From Lonicera japonica (lineage: Eukaryota; Streptophyta; Magnoliopsida; Dipsacales; Caprifoliaceae), in NCBI GenBank assembly GCA_021464415.1, contig CM038468.1, positions 37,312,969 through 37,376,968 of the forward strand: a DNA stretch of 64,000 nt, written 5' to 3'. Each line of letters opens with the position of its first letter. Within the stretch, counting starts at the first letter, position 1. The notes under the pieces were generated by a model that was not told where the DNA came from, did no database searches, and was given only the letters and a program-made list of their open reading frames with translations. Shown here piece after piece: positions 34,990 to 47,625 of this stretch. The position numbers and the translations under genes were made by a program.

Positions 34990-37245
34990 TGTGTGTCACA
35001 TATATAAAATTACGTTGCCAATGCCAGATGGGCTGTTTCCACTACACAACTTCGCTAGAATTTCATCCCAAATGGAAGCTCGCATAGTCATCATAGCCTC
35101 TTTAATTCTTCAATTGATATATGTATCACGCTCTCTAATTAGTTAATCAAGCTTTGTGTTGAACTCTATTCTAGTCTCCTCGCATATCTTGTTAAACTTT
35201 TCTTATTCAGTGCTATTTTCTTTGCCGAAAACAACTTGCAAGGTGACACATTTTCCATAAATTCACAACCACCCATACCCATCGGGACCAACAACTTAGG
35301 TAAATACCCCCGTCTATAAACTCGGGAGTTCGTTCCTCTTATGGCACCGCATCCCTTCCACTCTCCATCTCCGCCTATAATTTGATATGAAATTTTTATA
35401 GATATACATTAGTAAAAATTTCGTTTTAACAATGTTAATCAATTCTAATAAATTCATATAATAGTTATTACTCACAATAATAGCTTGTGTATCTGGATTC
35501 ATAGGGCCACCATTTTTAGGAGTGCCTGCTCTTCTAAACACGTTAATTCGATTAGTATCCTCCCTTAATTCCTCCATCTAATATTTTATAAAAGCAACAT
35601 TATTATAATCCAACAATATGAGAGTAACATAACTCAAGATCTATAATAAAACTTACGTATGCTCTAATATGATCATGTGGCGTTCTCCCAGTCCTGTGAT
35701 ATAGATCTTGATATTGATGATTTTTTTTTGAGGTGAAATAACCTATAAAATCCCCGAGGCTAATTTACAAATTTTACATTTTAATGATTTGATGTAACTA
35801 TCAAGCAAATTTATTAGATACCTGTTGCTTCTCAATCCCACAATAGGCAACAAGCGTTTCCCACTGATCTTAAACCATCCTAAACGGTTTATTTTTTAAG
35901 CATTGTTCATCGATTTTCCAAATGTCGTAGTACTGTGTAAAGTCTCTAAATATCTCCGACATTTTTTAGGCAATTTCCGCTATTCTATGGAGGAATGTTA
36001 GTATTATCTTATAAATAAAACTCAATTTAATCATTATTAAATGACTATAGTAGAATATATTAAACAACTACTCTAGAATATAAATTAATGAATTTAAGCA
36101 CATGACACTTACTTTCACCTCTTTCCATATATAATCCAATATATCTTGGGCCACATCTTTCTACTACTCATATATTAATGGAACTTGCTTTCTATTCCGA
36201 GCTATAATCCTAAGATGTGTTTTAAGATGATGTTGATTGTGAACACATGCTTGCATATATTTATTAAACTATAGGTGCAACTTTTGACCAATGTCCTAAG
36301 TATTTAATCCCTTTGCCACGCATCCAGCCATCCATCTCGTCAAGTAGAGGTAGATCAGCTAGCAGAAGTACCTATGATTAAGGAAAGGCCAAATGCAGTA
36401 AAATAAGCTTACTAGAAAAGTTAAATCACTCGCAAATATAGTACCAAATTCAACAATAAAACAATATATAAACAATACCAAATGCAATCCATAAATATGT
36501 AAAAAAAAAGTGTGTAAACAATACCCAATGAAGTCTTAAAATGGTCCCTAAATGTTTAATAATAGTCCCCAAATTCAGTACAAAAATATAACCTAAATTC
36601 AGTCCAAAAATAGTCTTAAAATTAAGTTCAAAACATCCTAATTAGCCTAAAAAAAGCACCAAATTCAGCAGCAAAACAACATTTTTACACTCCCTAGAAC
36701 ATAAAACATGCTCGAATACAACAAATAAATATTATTATAAAAGCAGCAAAAAGATGTGTTAACAATACAAAATGGTCCCATTTAGTTATAAACAGTCCCC
36801 TAAATGTGTAACATTAACAGTCCTAATTCAATTCAATTCAAATACAAAATTAGCACTTAAAGTTCAGTCCTAAAGTTACGATTTTATTGAGTCGAGTGGG
36901 AATCTTGTAGTTGTGAAGTCTCTGGTTACGCTGGTGGTTGTGGTGATGGTTGAGACTGAGTATTCACTCGAGATCAAGTATTGCGCGATGGTGGCTGTTG
37001 TGATTGGTTACGACGGCAGCGTGCTTTGTGGCACTGATTGTAGCTGTGAAGCCTCCGGTTGTGACTGTGGTTGCAATGGTGCCTGAGGTTGAGTATTCAC
37101 CCGAGATCGAATATCTCGTGATGGTGGCTGCGGCGGTGGCAGCAATGTGGTTTATGGCAATGACTGTTGCTGCATTGAACACTGCGATTGCAACATGTCC
37201 ATAATCATCTTATTGCGTGGTCTTTTTTGAAGGGGCCATGATAAA
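34990..37245 (-). pseudogene. CACTA second ORF remnant (Transposase_24-like)
   Basis: The minus-strand start near 37,240 reads MAPSKK and is followed by a Gln/Pro-rich stretch with an internal duplication of about 126 bp (repeated GAGTATTCAC and GATGGTGGCTG blocks). Further on come DQWETLVAYCGIE at about 35,855 and, at 35,577, MEELREDTNRINVF, ending in a GTPKNGGPMNPDTQ stretch. These are typical of the ORF that accompanies TNP2 in plant CACTA elements. It is heavily decayed. Confidence 0.7.
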
Positions 37246-37479
37246 CCTATTAATAAGAGAGCAATTAATACAATAAGTATAATATACAATAGTCAAATTA
37301 ATGTAACAATAATCTTTAATGTAATTTTGAATATAGATAAACCTATTCTATGAGACCAGTGCATATAGATAACTAATTCAAAAAATGAGATAATTAAGTA
37401 AAACATTAATAAAGACCATTAACATATACTTTAAACATTAACTTCCAAATTTAACACAACAATATCCTACTACAAGCAC

Positions 37480-40010
37480 TAAAAATCATCACTCATTAAT
37501 AATATCGTTATTCTCTTTTAGATGTGGAACAATTGTGTCAATTGTTGCCTCATTTACTCATTCTCTCACCCAATTAACTTCACTATCATGGGCAAATATA
37601 ATGTCACTCAGCTATTGGCTACTAAATGGTTCGACTTGAGAGATTGTTATTATATCAAGAAAAGAGTCATTCGAATACATGTGAAACAAATCTCGAACTG
37701 TCATTCAAATAACAATACGCCAATCCTATTCTATAGGGTCTTGCACATACCAGACTTGTTCTGGTTGGGATGCTATGATAAAAGGTTCATCAATTTCTCT
37801 ATTATTCGGGTATAATAGACGATTAAACTTCACTAAAGTAAACTTATACTCATCTTCCTTCATTCCAATTTAATAATCCACTCAATCACACTTGAATAAA
37901 GAATATCTCATTATGTTAGTGTAGCGGATTTCAATGATATTCATTAATTCTCCATAAAAGGTAAGTTCACCTCCACGAGGATTTTTGTCCTTTTGACTAG
38001 CATAATTAATTGTATGAGATTTAAGAACAACGTCGCTGTTTTGAGTTTGTTTATTCCTATCATGATCTTTTTTGCGAAAATGAAATCCATTGATGAAGTA
38101 AACTTTGAATCTCCTTCCAAATTGATCAGGATCTTTAGCCAAAATTACAATTTTCTCACATATAGATTGATTAGACTTTTACAAATTTTCCATCTATTAA
38201 AAAAGGTACAATAATCGTTAAATATTGATCCTTAAACCATGAAAAAAAAATCACCATAATTTTTCATTATAACTTACATGATCCTTAAATCATGTCGGCA
38301 ATTTTTCACTATGAACGCGTTGAATATCACCCTTCAGCAAACGTCTCATTTGTTGGGCAATAACTGCATAATGTTGCCTACTAGGATTTGTAAATATCTA
38401 AAACTAATAATAAGATTGCAAAATACTAATATGAAATTTCTTATAAAGAAATTAGAACTACACTTACTCTCTAAATAGAGTCACGGAAACAGTATTGGCA
38501 AGCACATACCTATGTGCTTGTGCTCACATAACAACATCATGCAAAAAGTGTTTTCTCTTTCCCACTGCACGACCACTCCTATCACTTCCCTCAAAGTTCG
38601 TAATTGGTCGGCTAGACTTGGTTTCCACATCATCTAAGTATCTTGCACAAAAAATCATGCATTCTTCCATTATGTACCTATTTACAATCAATGCCTCTGG
38701 ATGAGCTCGATTGCGCACATATTGTTTCAATGGTATTAGATGCCTATAAATTTATTTATTTTAAAATACAATATAATTCAAATTTTGAGCTAACAAGATT
38801 GATATTGTATATATACGCACCTCTCTATTGGGTACATTGGTCGAATTGCACTAGCCCAGCAATTAGTGTCTCCTCAGGTAAATGAATGGGCAAGTGTTCC
38901 ATTATGTCGAAAAAAGAAGGTGGAAAGATCTTTTCAAGCTAACAAAGAGTCGTGGCAATGCAATCTTGAGCTTTCTCCAAATCGGGCATCGTATTAACTT
39001 TATAACACAATTGTCTAAAAAAATACTTAATTCGATCATGGTTTCAACCACATTCTTAGGCAAGATTATGCAATAGCCAAAGGTATTAGCTGCTGTATCA
39101 GAATGTGGCTATCGTGACTTTTCAGACCTAATATGGTACGGTCTTTTAAATGCACACACTTTGAGATATTAGAAGAATAGCCATCTAGAACTTTGATACC
39201 CTTTAACATTTGGCAAAAAGTATCTTTTTCTTTCTTATCGATTGTAAATCATGTAGGAGGCAAGTATATTTTACTAGAGCCTCATTGTTGGGGGTGCAAT
39301 GCTTGCCTAATTTTTAACACTTCAAGATCCTTTTGAGAGTTCAAGTTATCCTTAGACCTTCTAGGAGTCCCTAATAAAGTAAAAAGTACATTATATATCG
39401 CTTATGTTCTTCTCAATATGCATTACATCAAGGTTGTAGCGAATGAGATTATATTCCCAAAATGGAAGTTCAAAAAGATACATTTTTTCCTCCAATTATA
39501 TAATTTTTGAAGTTCTCCCTCTTCCTCCGCTTTCTCCCTCCTCTTGATCAAATCATCTTACTTATTCAGTTAGCATTTCAATGTCATTCAATTGTTGCAA
39601 GAACTCGGATCCCGACAATAACTTTGGCTTGTCTTTTAATTCACGAGATCCATCGAAAGATACCTGATCTCTTCGAAATTTATGGGCTGGTATCGAAAAT
39701 TGTCGATGACCATATAACAATATTCATGCCCATTTTTTAACCTAAAAGATCGAGTTTTCTTATTACATTTTGGACAAGCTAATTCACATTTTGTACTTCT
39801 ACCAGATTAGTTAACTTAAGCAGGAAAGTCGTTGATTGTCCACAACAAGGCTGCATGTAATTGAAACATCTAGTTTATTGATGCATCAAATGTGTTTACA
39901 CCATTATACCATAACTTATTTAGCTCGTCGATCAATGGTTGAAGATAAACATTAATCTTATTACTAGGTCCTTTGGGGCCATCAATAAGCACCGACAATA
40001 TAAAAAAATG
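37480..40010 (-). pseudogene. CACTA TNP2-like transposase remnant
   Basis: Minus-strand landmarks appear in the order of plant TNP2 proteins: VYLQPLIDELNKLW near 39,930; YNLDVMHIEKN near 39,420; KVLDGYSSNISKCVHLKD near 39,170; FPPSFFDIMEHLPIHLPEE near 38,890 (DUF4218); YVRNRAHPEALIVNRYIMEE near 38,690; and a DUF4216-like block at 38,142-37,882 with QNSDVVLKSHTINYASQKD, then FKCD. The N-terminal part of the protein is missing. Frequent stops and frameshifts make it non-functional. Confidence 0.85.
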
Positions 40011-40411
40011 ATTTACTTAGATGTAAACCACGAGGCAAATTTGATTTAGTTTCATAAATATTGTGTAAATTGATTTGAGAGAGATGGAGAATGGATGCTT
40101 ACTTGGAAGTGGAGGTGGTGGATTCTTGGTGTCGATTTCTCCAATTAGGGATAGGGTTTTATAGGTGGAGGTAGTGGCGGTGAGCAACAATAGTGATGGT
40201 TGTGAGCAGCTATGGTGAAAAACGGTGGTGAGAGAGATAACAATTAAGGTGGACTAGGGTTATGATAAAGAATAGGGGTTTTAAGCGGGTGAGATTGATG
40301 GGTTTGAGTGGCAGAGAAGGGGGTTTTGAATGGGCAAAGATTTAGCAATGATGGAATGAATTTGGGTATTTTAAAAATAATAAAAGTTAATTCATTTTTT
40401 TCTTTTTTTTG

Positions 40412-41630
40412 TTAGACCTGGAAACGGGTCGTGTTGGGTCTTATCGGGTTTAGGTCAAAAGTTATTAAACGCATATATATCCCATTAATATAAAGGGTGG
40501 AAAAATCATACACGTGCGTACATCATTTGTTACATTATGAGTAACACAACATACCCCATTTTAACCTTTTAAGCTAACTAGTTAGTACTGATAACCCCAA
40601 TAATCCAACATGATTTACCCGAAATAATATAAATATGCTTTAAACGGAGATATGGCAATAAAACCCAACTCGGAGGGTTTTTGATCCGACCCGACTTGAA
40701 TGGGACGGGTTCGGGGTGATTTTTTTTAACACTGGAGTGGATTTGAGTTTTAGAATAAAAACTTGGTGCAAGTTCGGGTTTGCACAAAATTAACTTGTTT
40801 GACCCGTCTAGCCTAAATATAACATTTTTCCCTTTAAATACCCTTATATAATAGTATAATTACTACGGGGTAAGGCAAGTCGGGTTGGGTATAGGTGTAT
40901 GAATATGCTATTCGGTCCAGGTTGTGAAAAATAAAACCCGCACCAAGTCGGGTAGGTCGAGTTTATATATGCGAATCGGGTTTGGGTTTGGCCAAATTCA
41001 ACCCATTGCAATCCCTATTAAAACGGGTTCTTAACGAGTCCTATAGCAAGTCTAATGGGTCTTAACGGATCTTATTCTTAATAGTTCAAACGAGCTCGAC
41101 TAATAAACTGAACATGAATGGTTATTAACTATATCTTATTGTGTCCACCCGATAATGTCCCGAACCCAATAAGTTTCTACCAATTAACTTATAATTTCGT
41201 GTCGATTTTGGTCGTATTATCATGTCGTGTCCGACTTTACTAAGTGTAAAAATCATACACTCGCACAATTCGTTACCTTATCGATCAGGTAACACAAAAT
41301 GAAGGCCATTTCACCTTTTAATTAAGGCAACTGGTTAGCCCGGGTAAACCCAATATGACATGATTAACACGAAAATAACATAAATATGCTTTAAAAGGGT
41401 TCTTAATGGGTCTTATCGGGTCTAGAGGGGCTAATGCATAATGGATCGAATGGGTTTGACTAGCTAGTAAACTGAACACAATTCGTTATTAAATGTGTCT
41501 TATTGTGTCCAACCGATAGTGCCCCAAACCCGATAAAGTTCCAACAATTAACTTATAATTTTGCGTTGATTTCTATTGTATTATCGTGCCATGTCCGACT
41601 TTATCAAGTCTAATATTATTCAAATGAAAC
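40412..41630. repeat. hAT-like repeat with an internal tandem duplication of about 379 bp
   Basis: The left end TAGACCTGGAAACGGGTCGTG resembles a common hAT MITE terminus. AAAAATCATACAC starts two copies (about 40,500 and 41,249), which continue through AAATATGCTTTAAA, GGTTCTTAA and GTGTCCGACTTTA. Net of the MITE inserted in copy 1, the period is about 379 bp. Confidence 0.65.
40648..41017. mobile_element. hAT-type MITE, TAGGGATGGCAA family, copy 2
   Basis: Ends: AGATATGGCAATAAAACCC on the left and, read inward, TAGGGATTGCAATGGG on the right. The flanks TTAAACGG and TTAAAACG fit an 8-bp duplication with small changes. The second copy of the surrounding tandem repeat (near 41,390) shows the unoccupied site, AAATATGCTTTAAAAGGG. 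Confidence 0.8.
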
Positions 41631-41881
41631 GACATCATGTTGTTACATAATATTATATATTTTTAGTAACAACCCATTAAGCCGCCACATATAAAGTTAT
41701 TGTGACGGTTTTATTGTTGTCTCTCACAAATTACTAATTATTTGTAATGGGAACATATCCAGCCGCAATAAATAATTTTATTTGTGACGAGACCAAAACC
41801 CGCGACAAATAAACGCCTTTAGTAACGGATTTCAGGACATTATAAACAAGTTCGTCACAAAAGGCCATTTTTCTTGTAGTA

Positions 41882-42813
41882 TAATATAAATCAATCAAAC
41901 AAAATCCTTTCTGTTAAATCTGATTTTTTTAGATGAAGATTCAATATTATCAATCTCAAGATTAAAATCTTCACTTTCTTCATCCGGAGAGTTTAAAAGA
42001 GCCATTAAAAGCTGTTTTCTCAAACCTTTATCTGCAATTTCATTTATTTTCTTTTTTGTCCAATTTTTATTAGCATAGTGGCCTATGTTTTGGGTTTAAT
42101 AGTATTCAATAAGACTATTCCTTTTCATATATGTAATTTCTATATTCATTTTCAAATGTAAAAATGATTATAAAAATATTATTTTAATAGTATATGACTC
42201 ACCTTCCATCTCATATAAAAATACAATTTTAATAGTATATGACTCACCTTCCACCTCATATAAAAATAGCTATAGAAATACCCGTTGGAGCATATATTTT
42301 TCTTTTTCCTTTTCTAATATAGTTTAGTAAAATTATTAATTAAAGAAAAAAAAAAAAAAAATCCCAAAATGAGTGTAGCTACTCCTCTCTCTCTCCTCAT
42401 GCACGCCAGCAGGCTACATACTCCTCAAGAAAGCAATTTTTTTTTTATATGACCAATATTAAATGAGCAACTATTTTCAAAAAACAAAACAAAAAAAGGA
42501 GCAGCAACTCCACTCTTTCTCTCTCCCTGCCCACTCCTCTCTCTTTCCTCAACGGCATTCCTTTGCATTTTGATATGACCAGTATTAAATGAGCAACAAT
42601 TTTAAAAAATAAAATAAAAAATGAGCAGCTACTCTTGCTTCTCTCTCTCCCTCCTCAGCAGCAGCATTCTTCTCTCTCTCCCCTCCGCCAATCCCAAAAA
42701 AATCACCTAAAGTAATGCTTCCATGTAAACAATTCTAAATATTGGCCACCCGCCATGGTGTTGTTGGCCCTTTATATCTAATGGAATTTTTTTTCTTAAG
42801 AAATTATACTTCC
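41882..42813 (-). repeat. zinc-knuckle repeat unit A
   Basis: First of four related units. The minus strand encodes a short remnant at about 42,070-41,890: GHYANKC-like residues (partly lost here), KKKINEIADEG-like residues, then an acidic Ser/Glu/Asp-rich tail. The rest of the unit is non-coding, with the CCTCATGCACGCCA module at about 42,397 and CT-rich runs. A 45-bp tandem duplication lies at 42,181-42,270. The left border coincides with the CACTA terminus, so the unit is probably cut there. Confidence 0.6.
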
Positions 42814-43523
42814 AATATAAATCAATCAAATAAAATTTCGTTAAATCATAATTTTTTTCAGATGAAGACTAAACATCATCAATCTCAAGATTATAATCTT
42901 CATTTTCTTTATCTGGAGAGTTTAAAAAGTCATTAAAAGTTGTTTTCTCAAACCTTCATCTGCAATTTCGTTTATTTTCTTTTTTGTCCAACATTTATTA
43001 GCATAGTGGCCTATTTTTTGGGTTTAATGGCATTCAATAAGACCGTTCCATGTCATAAATGGAATTTCTATATACATTTTCAAATGTAGAAATGATTAAA
43101 TTTTTTTCTATATGACTCACCTTCCACCTAATATAGAAATACCTATACAAATACCTATTGGAGCATATATTTTTCTTTTTCCTTTTCTAATATAGTTTAG
43201 TAAAATTATTAATTAAAGAAAAAGTATAATTAAAATTAAAATAAATCCTTATATGAGTGCAGCTACTCCTCTCTCTCTCTCTCCCTACTTAGTAATGCCA
43301 CTCCTCTCTCTCTAATATGTCCGGTATTAAATGAGCAGCTATTTAAAAAAAAAATGAGCAGCTACTCCTGTTTCTCTCTATCTCCTCCGCCAAACCCCGA
43401 AAAAAAAAACTCACCTAAAGTAATGCTTCCATGTAAACAATTCTAAATATTGGCAACCCACCATGGTGTTGGTAGCCCCTTATATCTAATGGATTTTTTT
43501 TCCAAAGAAATTCAACTACTTCC
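42814..43523 (-). repeat. zinc-knuckle repeat unit B
   Basis: Second unit. It begins like units A and C with AATATAAATCAATCAAA. The minus-strand remnant at about 43,010-42,850 again gives a zinc-knuckle second half and an acidic tail, with frame breaks. The unit is shorter than A because parts of the CT-rich region are missing. Confidence 0.6.
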
Positions 43524-43972
43524 AATATAAATCAATCAAATAAAATCCTTTCCATGCATTAAATTAGAATTTTCTTCAGATGAAGATTCAATATCATCAA
43601 TCTCAAGATCATAATCTTCATTTTCTTCATCCGAAGAGTTAAAAAGAGCCATTAGAAGTTGTTTTCTCAAACATTCATCTGCAATATCGTTTATTTTCTT
43701 TTTTATCCAACATATATTAGCATTATGGTTATTTTTTGGGTTTAATAGTATTCAATAAGACCGTTCCTTGTCATGTATAGAATTTCTATATCCATTTTCA
43801 AATGTAGGAATGATTATAAAAATTCCCTATATGACTCGCATTCCACCTCATATGGAAATAACTATAGAAATACCCATTGAATCATATTTTTCTTTTTGCT
43901 TTTCTAATATAGTTTAGTAAAGTTATTAATTAAAGAAAAAGTAAAATTAAAAATAAAAATAAAGCCCCTGTT

Positions 43973-44943
43973 TGGTGCCTATCTATTTTTTTTCTTCAAA
44001 TTTTAAAAACTCAACACAAAAGCAACTCTACTTTTTACACTTCCCAAAAAAACCTTAACTTTACTTTCTTTCTCTAAAAAAACTTTTAAAACACCTTAAC
44101 TTTAAATTCAAAACTAGAAATTAGGTAGAAGGTCTTACTACACATTGATTTTTACCAAAACTCCAATGAATAATATTTTTTTGAATGAAGGGCCTATTTT
44201 TAATTGGTAATTAGTGTAAGAGGCCTATTTTATTTTATATTTTAAATGAAGGTATTTGAATAAATTTAAATATCATTTAATTAATAAAAACATGTTATAT
44301 ATTACCTAAATTACCCACTCTTTATGAAATTTGCACAAAAAATATGAATATTGTAGTGAAATATGGACTGCAATATGAACTTTGCACTAGAAATATGGAC
44401 TGCAAAGTTCACATTGCATTAAAATATGGACTGCAATATGAACTTTGCATCAAAAATATGGACTGCAAAGTTCATATTGCAGTGAAATATAGACTGTAAA
44501 GTTCATATTGCAGTGAAATATAGACTGTAAAGTTCATATTGCAATCTATATTTTAATGCATATTGGTATTTTTTAATTTATTTTAAGGGGTGGGATGTCA
44601 TTTTATAATGAAAAAAAACACATGTCATATTATTAATAAAATAAAAAATAGGCCCTTTATTTACAAAAAAAATTATTCATTGGCTTTAGTGTGAAAATCT
44701 TTCTCTAATAAGACCTTTTTTTAATTATCCCAATTCAAAAATCAAAATTAAATAAAAAATATATATTTAAAACATATTCGTTGAGATCTGTAAAATAAGA
44801 TCCATTTTTACTATTTTTTATGAAATTTTTAGTTGGTTGAACAAAACTAAAAAAAAAATCAAATCCACTTTTCAATATACTTCTAAATTCTACCAAACAT
44901 CATATTTTAAAAACTCAACTCAAAACATCTACCAAACAAGTCC
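43973..44943. mobile_element. TGTTTGGTG-type MITE M1 (split by a nested MITE)
   Basis: Left end AGCCCCTGTTTGGTGCC; right end, read inward, GGACTTGTTTGGTAGATG. TAA occurs on both sides (3-bp duplication, tentative). Its two halves (43,973-44,112 and 44,732-44,943) align with M2 and M3 when the nested element is removed. Confidence 0.75.
44113..44731. mobile_element. non-autonomous hAT-like MITE nested in M1
   Basis: Flanked by a perfect 8-bp duplication AATTCAAA (44,105-44,112 and 44,732-44,739). Ends are ACTAGAAATTAGG and, read inward, GGGATAATTAA, both followed by AAGGTCTTA. The interior has repeated ATATGGACTGCAAAGTTCAT-type units, including a 31-bp tandem repeat at about 44,459-44,545. 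A second copy lies at 46,372-46,881. Confidence 0.88.
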
Positions 44944-45913
44944 TAAATCTTTAAATGAGTGCAACTACTCATCTCTCTCCTTATGCACACCACCCGACAA
45001 CCAACTCCTCGAGAAAGCAAATTTTTTTTGATATGACATGTATTAAATGGGCATCTACTCTAGTTTTTTTTCTCTCCCTATTCAGCAACGCCGCTCCTCT
45101 ATCTCTCCTCAGCAGCACTCTTTTCTCCCTCTCTCTCTTTCCTTCGCCCCCCCCCCCCCCCCCAAAAAAAAAAAACCCACCTAAAGTAATACTTCCATTT
45201 AAACAATTCTAAATAGGTTAATCGTACGGGCACATCTAGTTTTTAATTAGGGCACATTTCATTAAGATAAAAAAAATTTAACCACTTTAGTAAGGGCAAA
45301 TCTATTATTTAAAAAACCCTAGTTTTGTATCCATCTTCCCCTTATCATTTTATTCCACCATCTCTTTTCTTTTCACTTGGTGATCTTGCTCCATTTTTAA
45401 TTACCATTCAAATTTATGGATAATCTGATTTCTTCATCATTGCAATGCCAAGAAAGTTCAACAAAATAAATAAATAAAAACTCAAATTTCATGTATATTT
45501 TATTTATCTTTACAAGCGTATATTATAGTATATGTTAACCCAATTTCAAATTTTAATGCAACTTCCCAGTAACCTCATTAGACCTCCAGCCCAGGAGTAC
45601 ATATATGGACGTATGGTGAATCTTTACCGACGTGTATTTTCAATTTCCATGTATGTTTTTAAATTTAAATTTTCAATTTCCACTTAATCATTGTTGCGAC
45701 TTGCAACGTGTAACATTGTATTTTTAAGTAAACATGTTATGTTGTAACTATAAAGAAAGGATATGCACATAGCTAGTATGATATATAGTTTTAAGTTACC
45801 CCATTGATCTACCACTTGCAGGAATTTTGTAAACCATGCATATATGAATGATAGAGAACCTAAAATGTGTATTGACAATAGGGAGCATTATGCTTTAATT
45901 AGGATAATTTAGT

Positions 45914-46286
45914 GACTGTTTGGTATTTATCTATTTTTTTTTTCCAAATTTTAAAAACTCAACTCAAAATCAACTCTACTTTCATATTTTCCAAAATTTA
46001 TTTCACTTTACTTTCTCTCTCTAAAAAAACTTTTAAAACACCATAACTTTAAACTCAAAAATCAAAATTAAATAAAAAATATATATTTAAAACATACTCG
46101 TCGAGATCTATAAAATAAGATCCATTATGACTATTTTTTGAAATTTTTTTATGAGAATTTTAGTTGGTTGAAAAAAACTCAAACAAAACTCAAATTCAAT
46201 TTTCAACATACTTCTAAATTCTACCAAACACCATATTTTAAAAACTCAACTTAAAAACTCAACTCAAAACATCCACCAAACAACCC
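45914..46286. mobile_element. TGTTTGGTG-type MITE M2
   Basis: Full-length relative of M1 and M3, about 373 bp, inside the Mutator-like element. Ends CTGTTTGGTATTTATC and, read inward, TTGTTTGGTGGATG. The shared interior includes ACTCAACTCAAAA and ATATATATTTAAAACATA stretches. No clear target duplication. Confidence 0.75.
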
Positions 46287-46371
46287 TATTCTTCTAGTTA
46301 GTTTTCAATTTGTTTCTTCTTATTTTGTTATATTTTTTCATATGAGATTGCTCGATCAGTCAATTAACTAA

Positions 46372-46881
46372 GCTAGAAATTAGGTAGAAGGTCTTATTAA
46401 ACATTGATTTTTACCAAAAATCCAATGAATAATATTTTTTTGAATGAAGGGCCTATTTTTAATTGGTGATTAGTGTAAAAAGCCTATTTTGTTTTATATT
46501 TTAAATGAAGGTATTTGAATAAATTTAAATATCATTTAATTAATAAAAACATGTTATATATTACCTAAATTACCCCCTCCTTATGAAATTTGCAGAAAAA
46601 ATATGGACTGCAAAGTTCACATTGCAGTAAAATATGGACTGCAATATGAACTTTGCACCAGAAATATGGACCGCAAATTTCATATTACAATCCATATTTT
46701 AATGTATATTGGTATTTTTTTATTTATTTTAAGGGTTGGAATGTCATTTTGCAATGAAAAAAAGACACATGTCATATTATCAATAAAATAGAAAATAGTC
46801 CCTTCATTTAAAAAAAAAAAATTCCTTGGCTTTATTGTGATTTTTTTTTTTCCAATAAGACCCTTTTCTTAATTGTCCGTT
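46372..46881. mobile_element. hAT-like MITE, second copy of the 44,113 family
   Basis: 510 bp, flanked by a perfect 8-bp duplication TTAACTAA (46,364-46,371 and 46,882-46,889). Co-linear with the copy at 44,113 but with fewer internal ATATGGACTGCAA repeats. It lies inside the Mutator-like element next to M2. Confidence 0.9.
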
Positions 46882-47625
46882 AACTAAACTATGTCTTGTA
46901 TCTAGGAAAAGAGAAAAATGGTCATGCAATATCTTATGTGTTCCTACATATTTAGAAAACTCATTTTTATTTTATATACACGAGAAAATTCATTGATATT
47001 ATAAATATTATCATCGTTGTTACTATTAATTAGTACATGCTAATAATTAAGTCCCTCCTCATAAATAATTAAGTTAATTTTATAAGTGATACTAAAATCA
47101 TTCTTGGCTCTTTGCGGCAAAACACCGGCCAAGAATTATTTTGGCCTCTCTAAGTTTTAAATGTTAACACTCTGTTTTTGCGCTTAACATAAAATTCTAA
47201 ATCCGCCACTATATATTATAATGACGTGTCAAGACTATATGTATTATGGGACATGTTTTTTGTTTAAATAATCCCCTTTCTTCTTCTCCCTTTTCTCAAT
47301 TCAAACAACATGAGAAAATACATGTATTATATATATATTAAAAAATGCTTTACGTTTTGCTTTAATCCATCAATCGAGTATATTTGGTTTAACTACAAAA
47401 ATAAGGCTTATAATGTTGCTTCTATTATCTGCAGGAGAATCACAATACCACAAAAAAAAATTGTTTATAAACCATTTTGGTTTTTAGTGTAATGCTCTAG
47501 AAATTTATGCTTACTAATAGAATAGAGAGTGCCCATACTAATATTAAATTAACAAAGTAAAAGACAAATTTTACCTTAATGGGATGTACCCTTATTGAAA
47601 ACTAGATTTGTCCATACCATTAACT

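Larger units (their letters stand above)
34838..41881 (-). mobile_element. decayed CACTA (En/Spm) transposon
   Basis: At 41,881 the minus strand begins TACTACAAGAAAAATGGCC, a CACTA terminus whose first base has changed. Inside it lie, in the usual order, a TNP2-like coding remnant and a second-ORF remnant of Transposase_24 type, both on the minus strand. The left border is not fixed. CACTAACCTCACGAGAAAAG at 34,838 on the plus strand is a candidate end but a weak one. A tandem duplication and a hAT MITE lie between the right terminus and the coding part. Confidence 0.65.
43524..45206 (-). repeat. zinc-knuckle repeat unit C (interrupted)
   Basis: Third unit, with coding remnant at about 43,730-43,560. 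It is expanded by the MITE at 43,973-44,943, which itself contains another MITE. The conserved CCTTATGCACACCACC version of the shared module follows at about 44,975. A C-run of 17 lies at about 45,147-45,163. The unit is cut at 45,207 by the Mutator-like insertion and resumes at 47,626. Confidence 0.55.
45216..47625. mobile_element. Mutator-like (MULE-type) non-autonomous element
   Basis: Long imperfect terminal inverted repeats: left GGTTAATCGTACGGGCACAT, right read inward AGTTAATGGTATGGACAAAT. Similarity continues for at least 55 bp. It is flanked by a perfect 9-bp duplication TTCTAAATA (45,207-45,215 and 47,626-47,634), which fits Mutator elements. At 2,410 bp it has no transposase and contains two further MITEs. 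It splits a zinc-knuckle repeat unit, and the intact junction can be seen in units A and B (TTCTAAATATTGGC). Confidence 0.9.

Noticed and set aside
20191..41881. Reading the two CACTA-like ends as one 21.7 kb element
   Set aside because: Ends and subterminal motifs differ (CACTACACC against TACTACAAG), flanking triplets do not match, and the left end interrupts the tandem array while the right end abuts another array.
44340..44560. Regular short repeats considered as a CRISPR-like array
   Set aside because: The units are degenerate 31-bp minisatellite copies inside a plant MITE, with no unique spacers. The context is eukaryotic.
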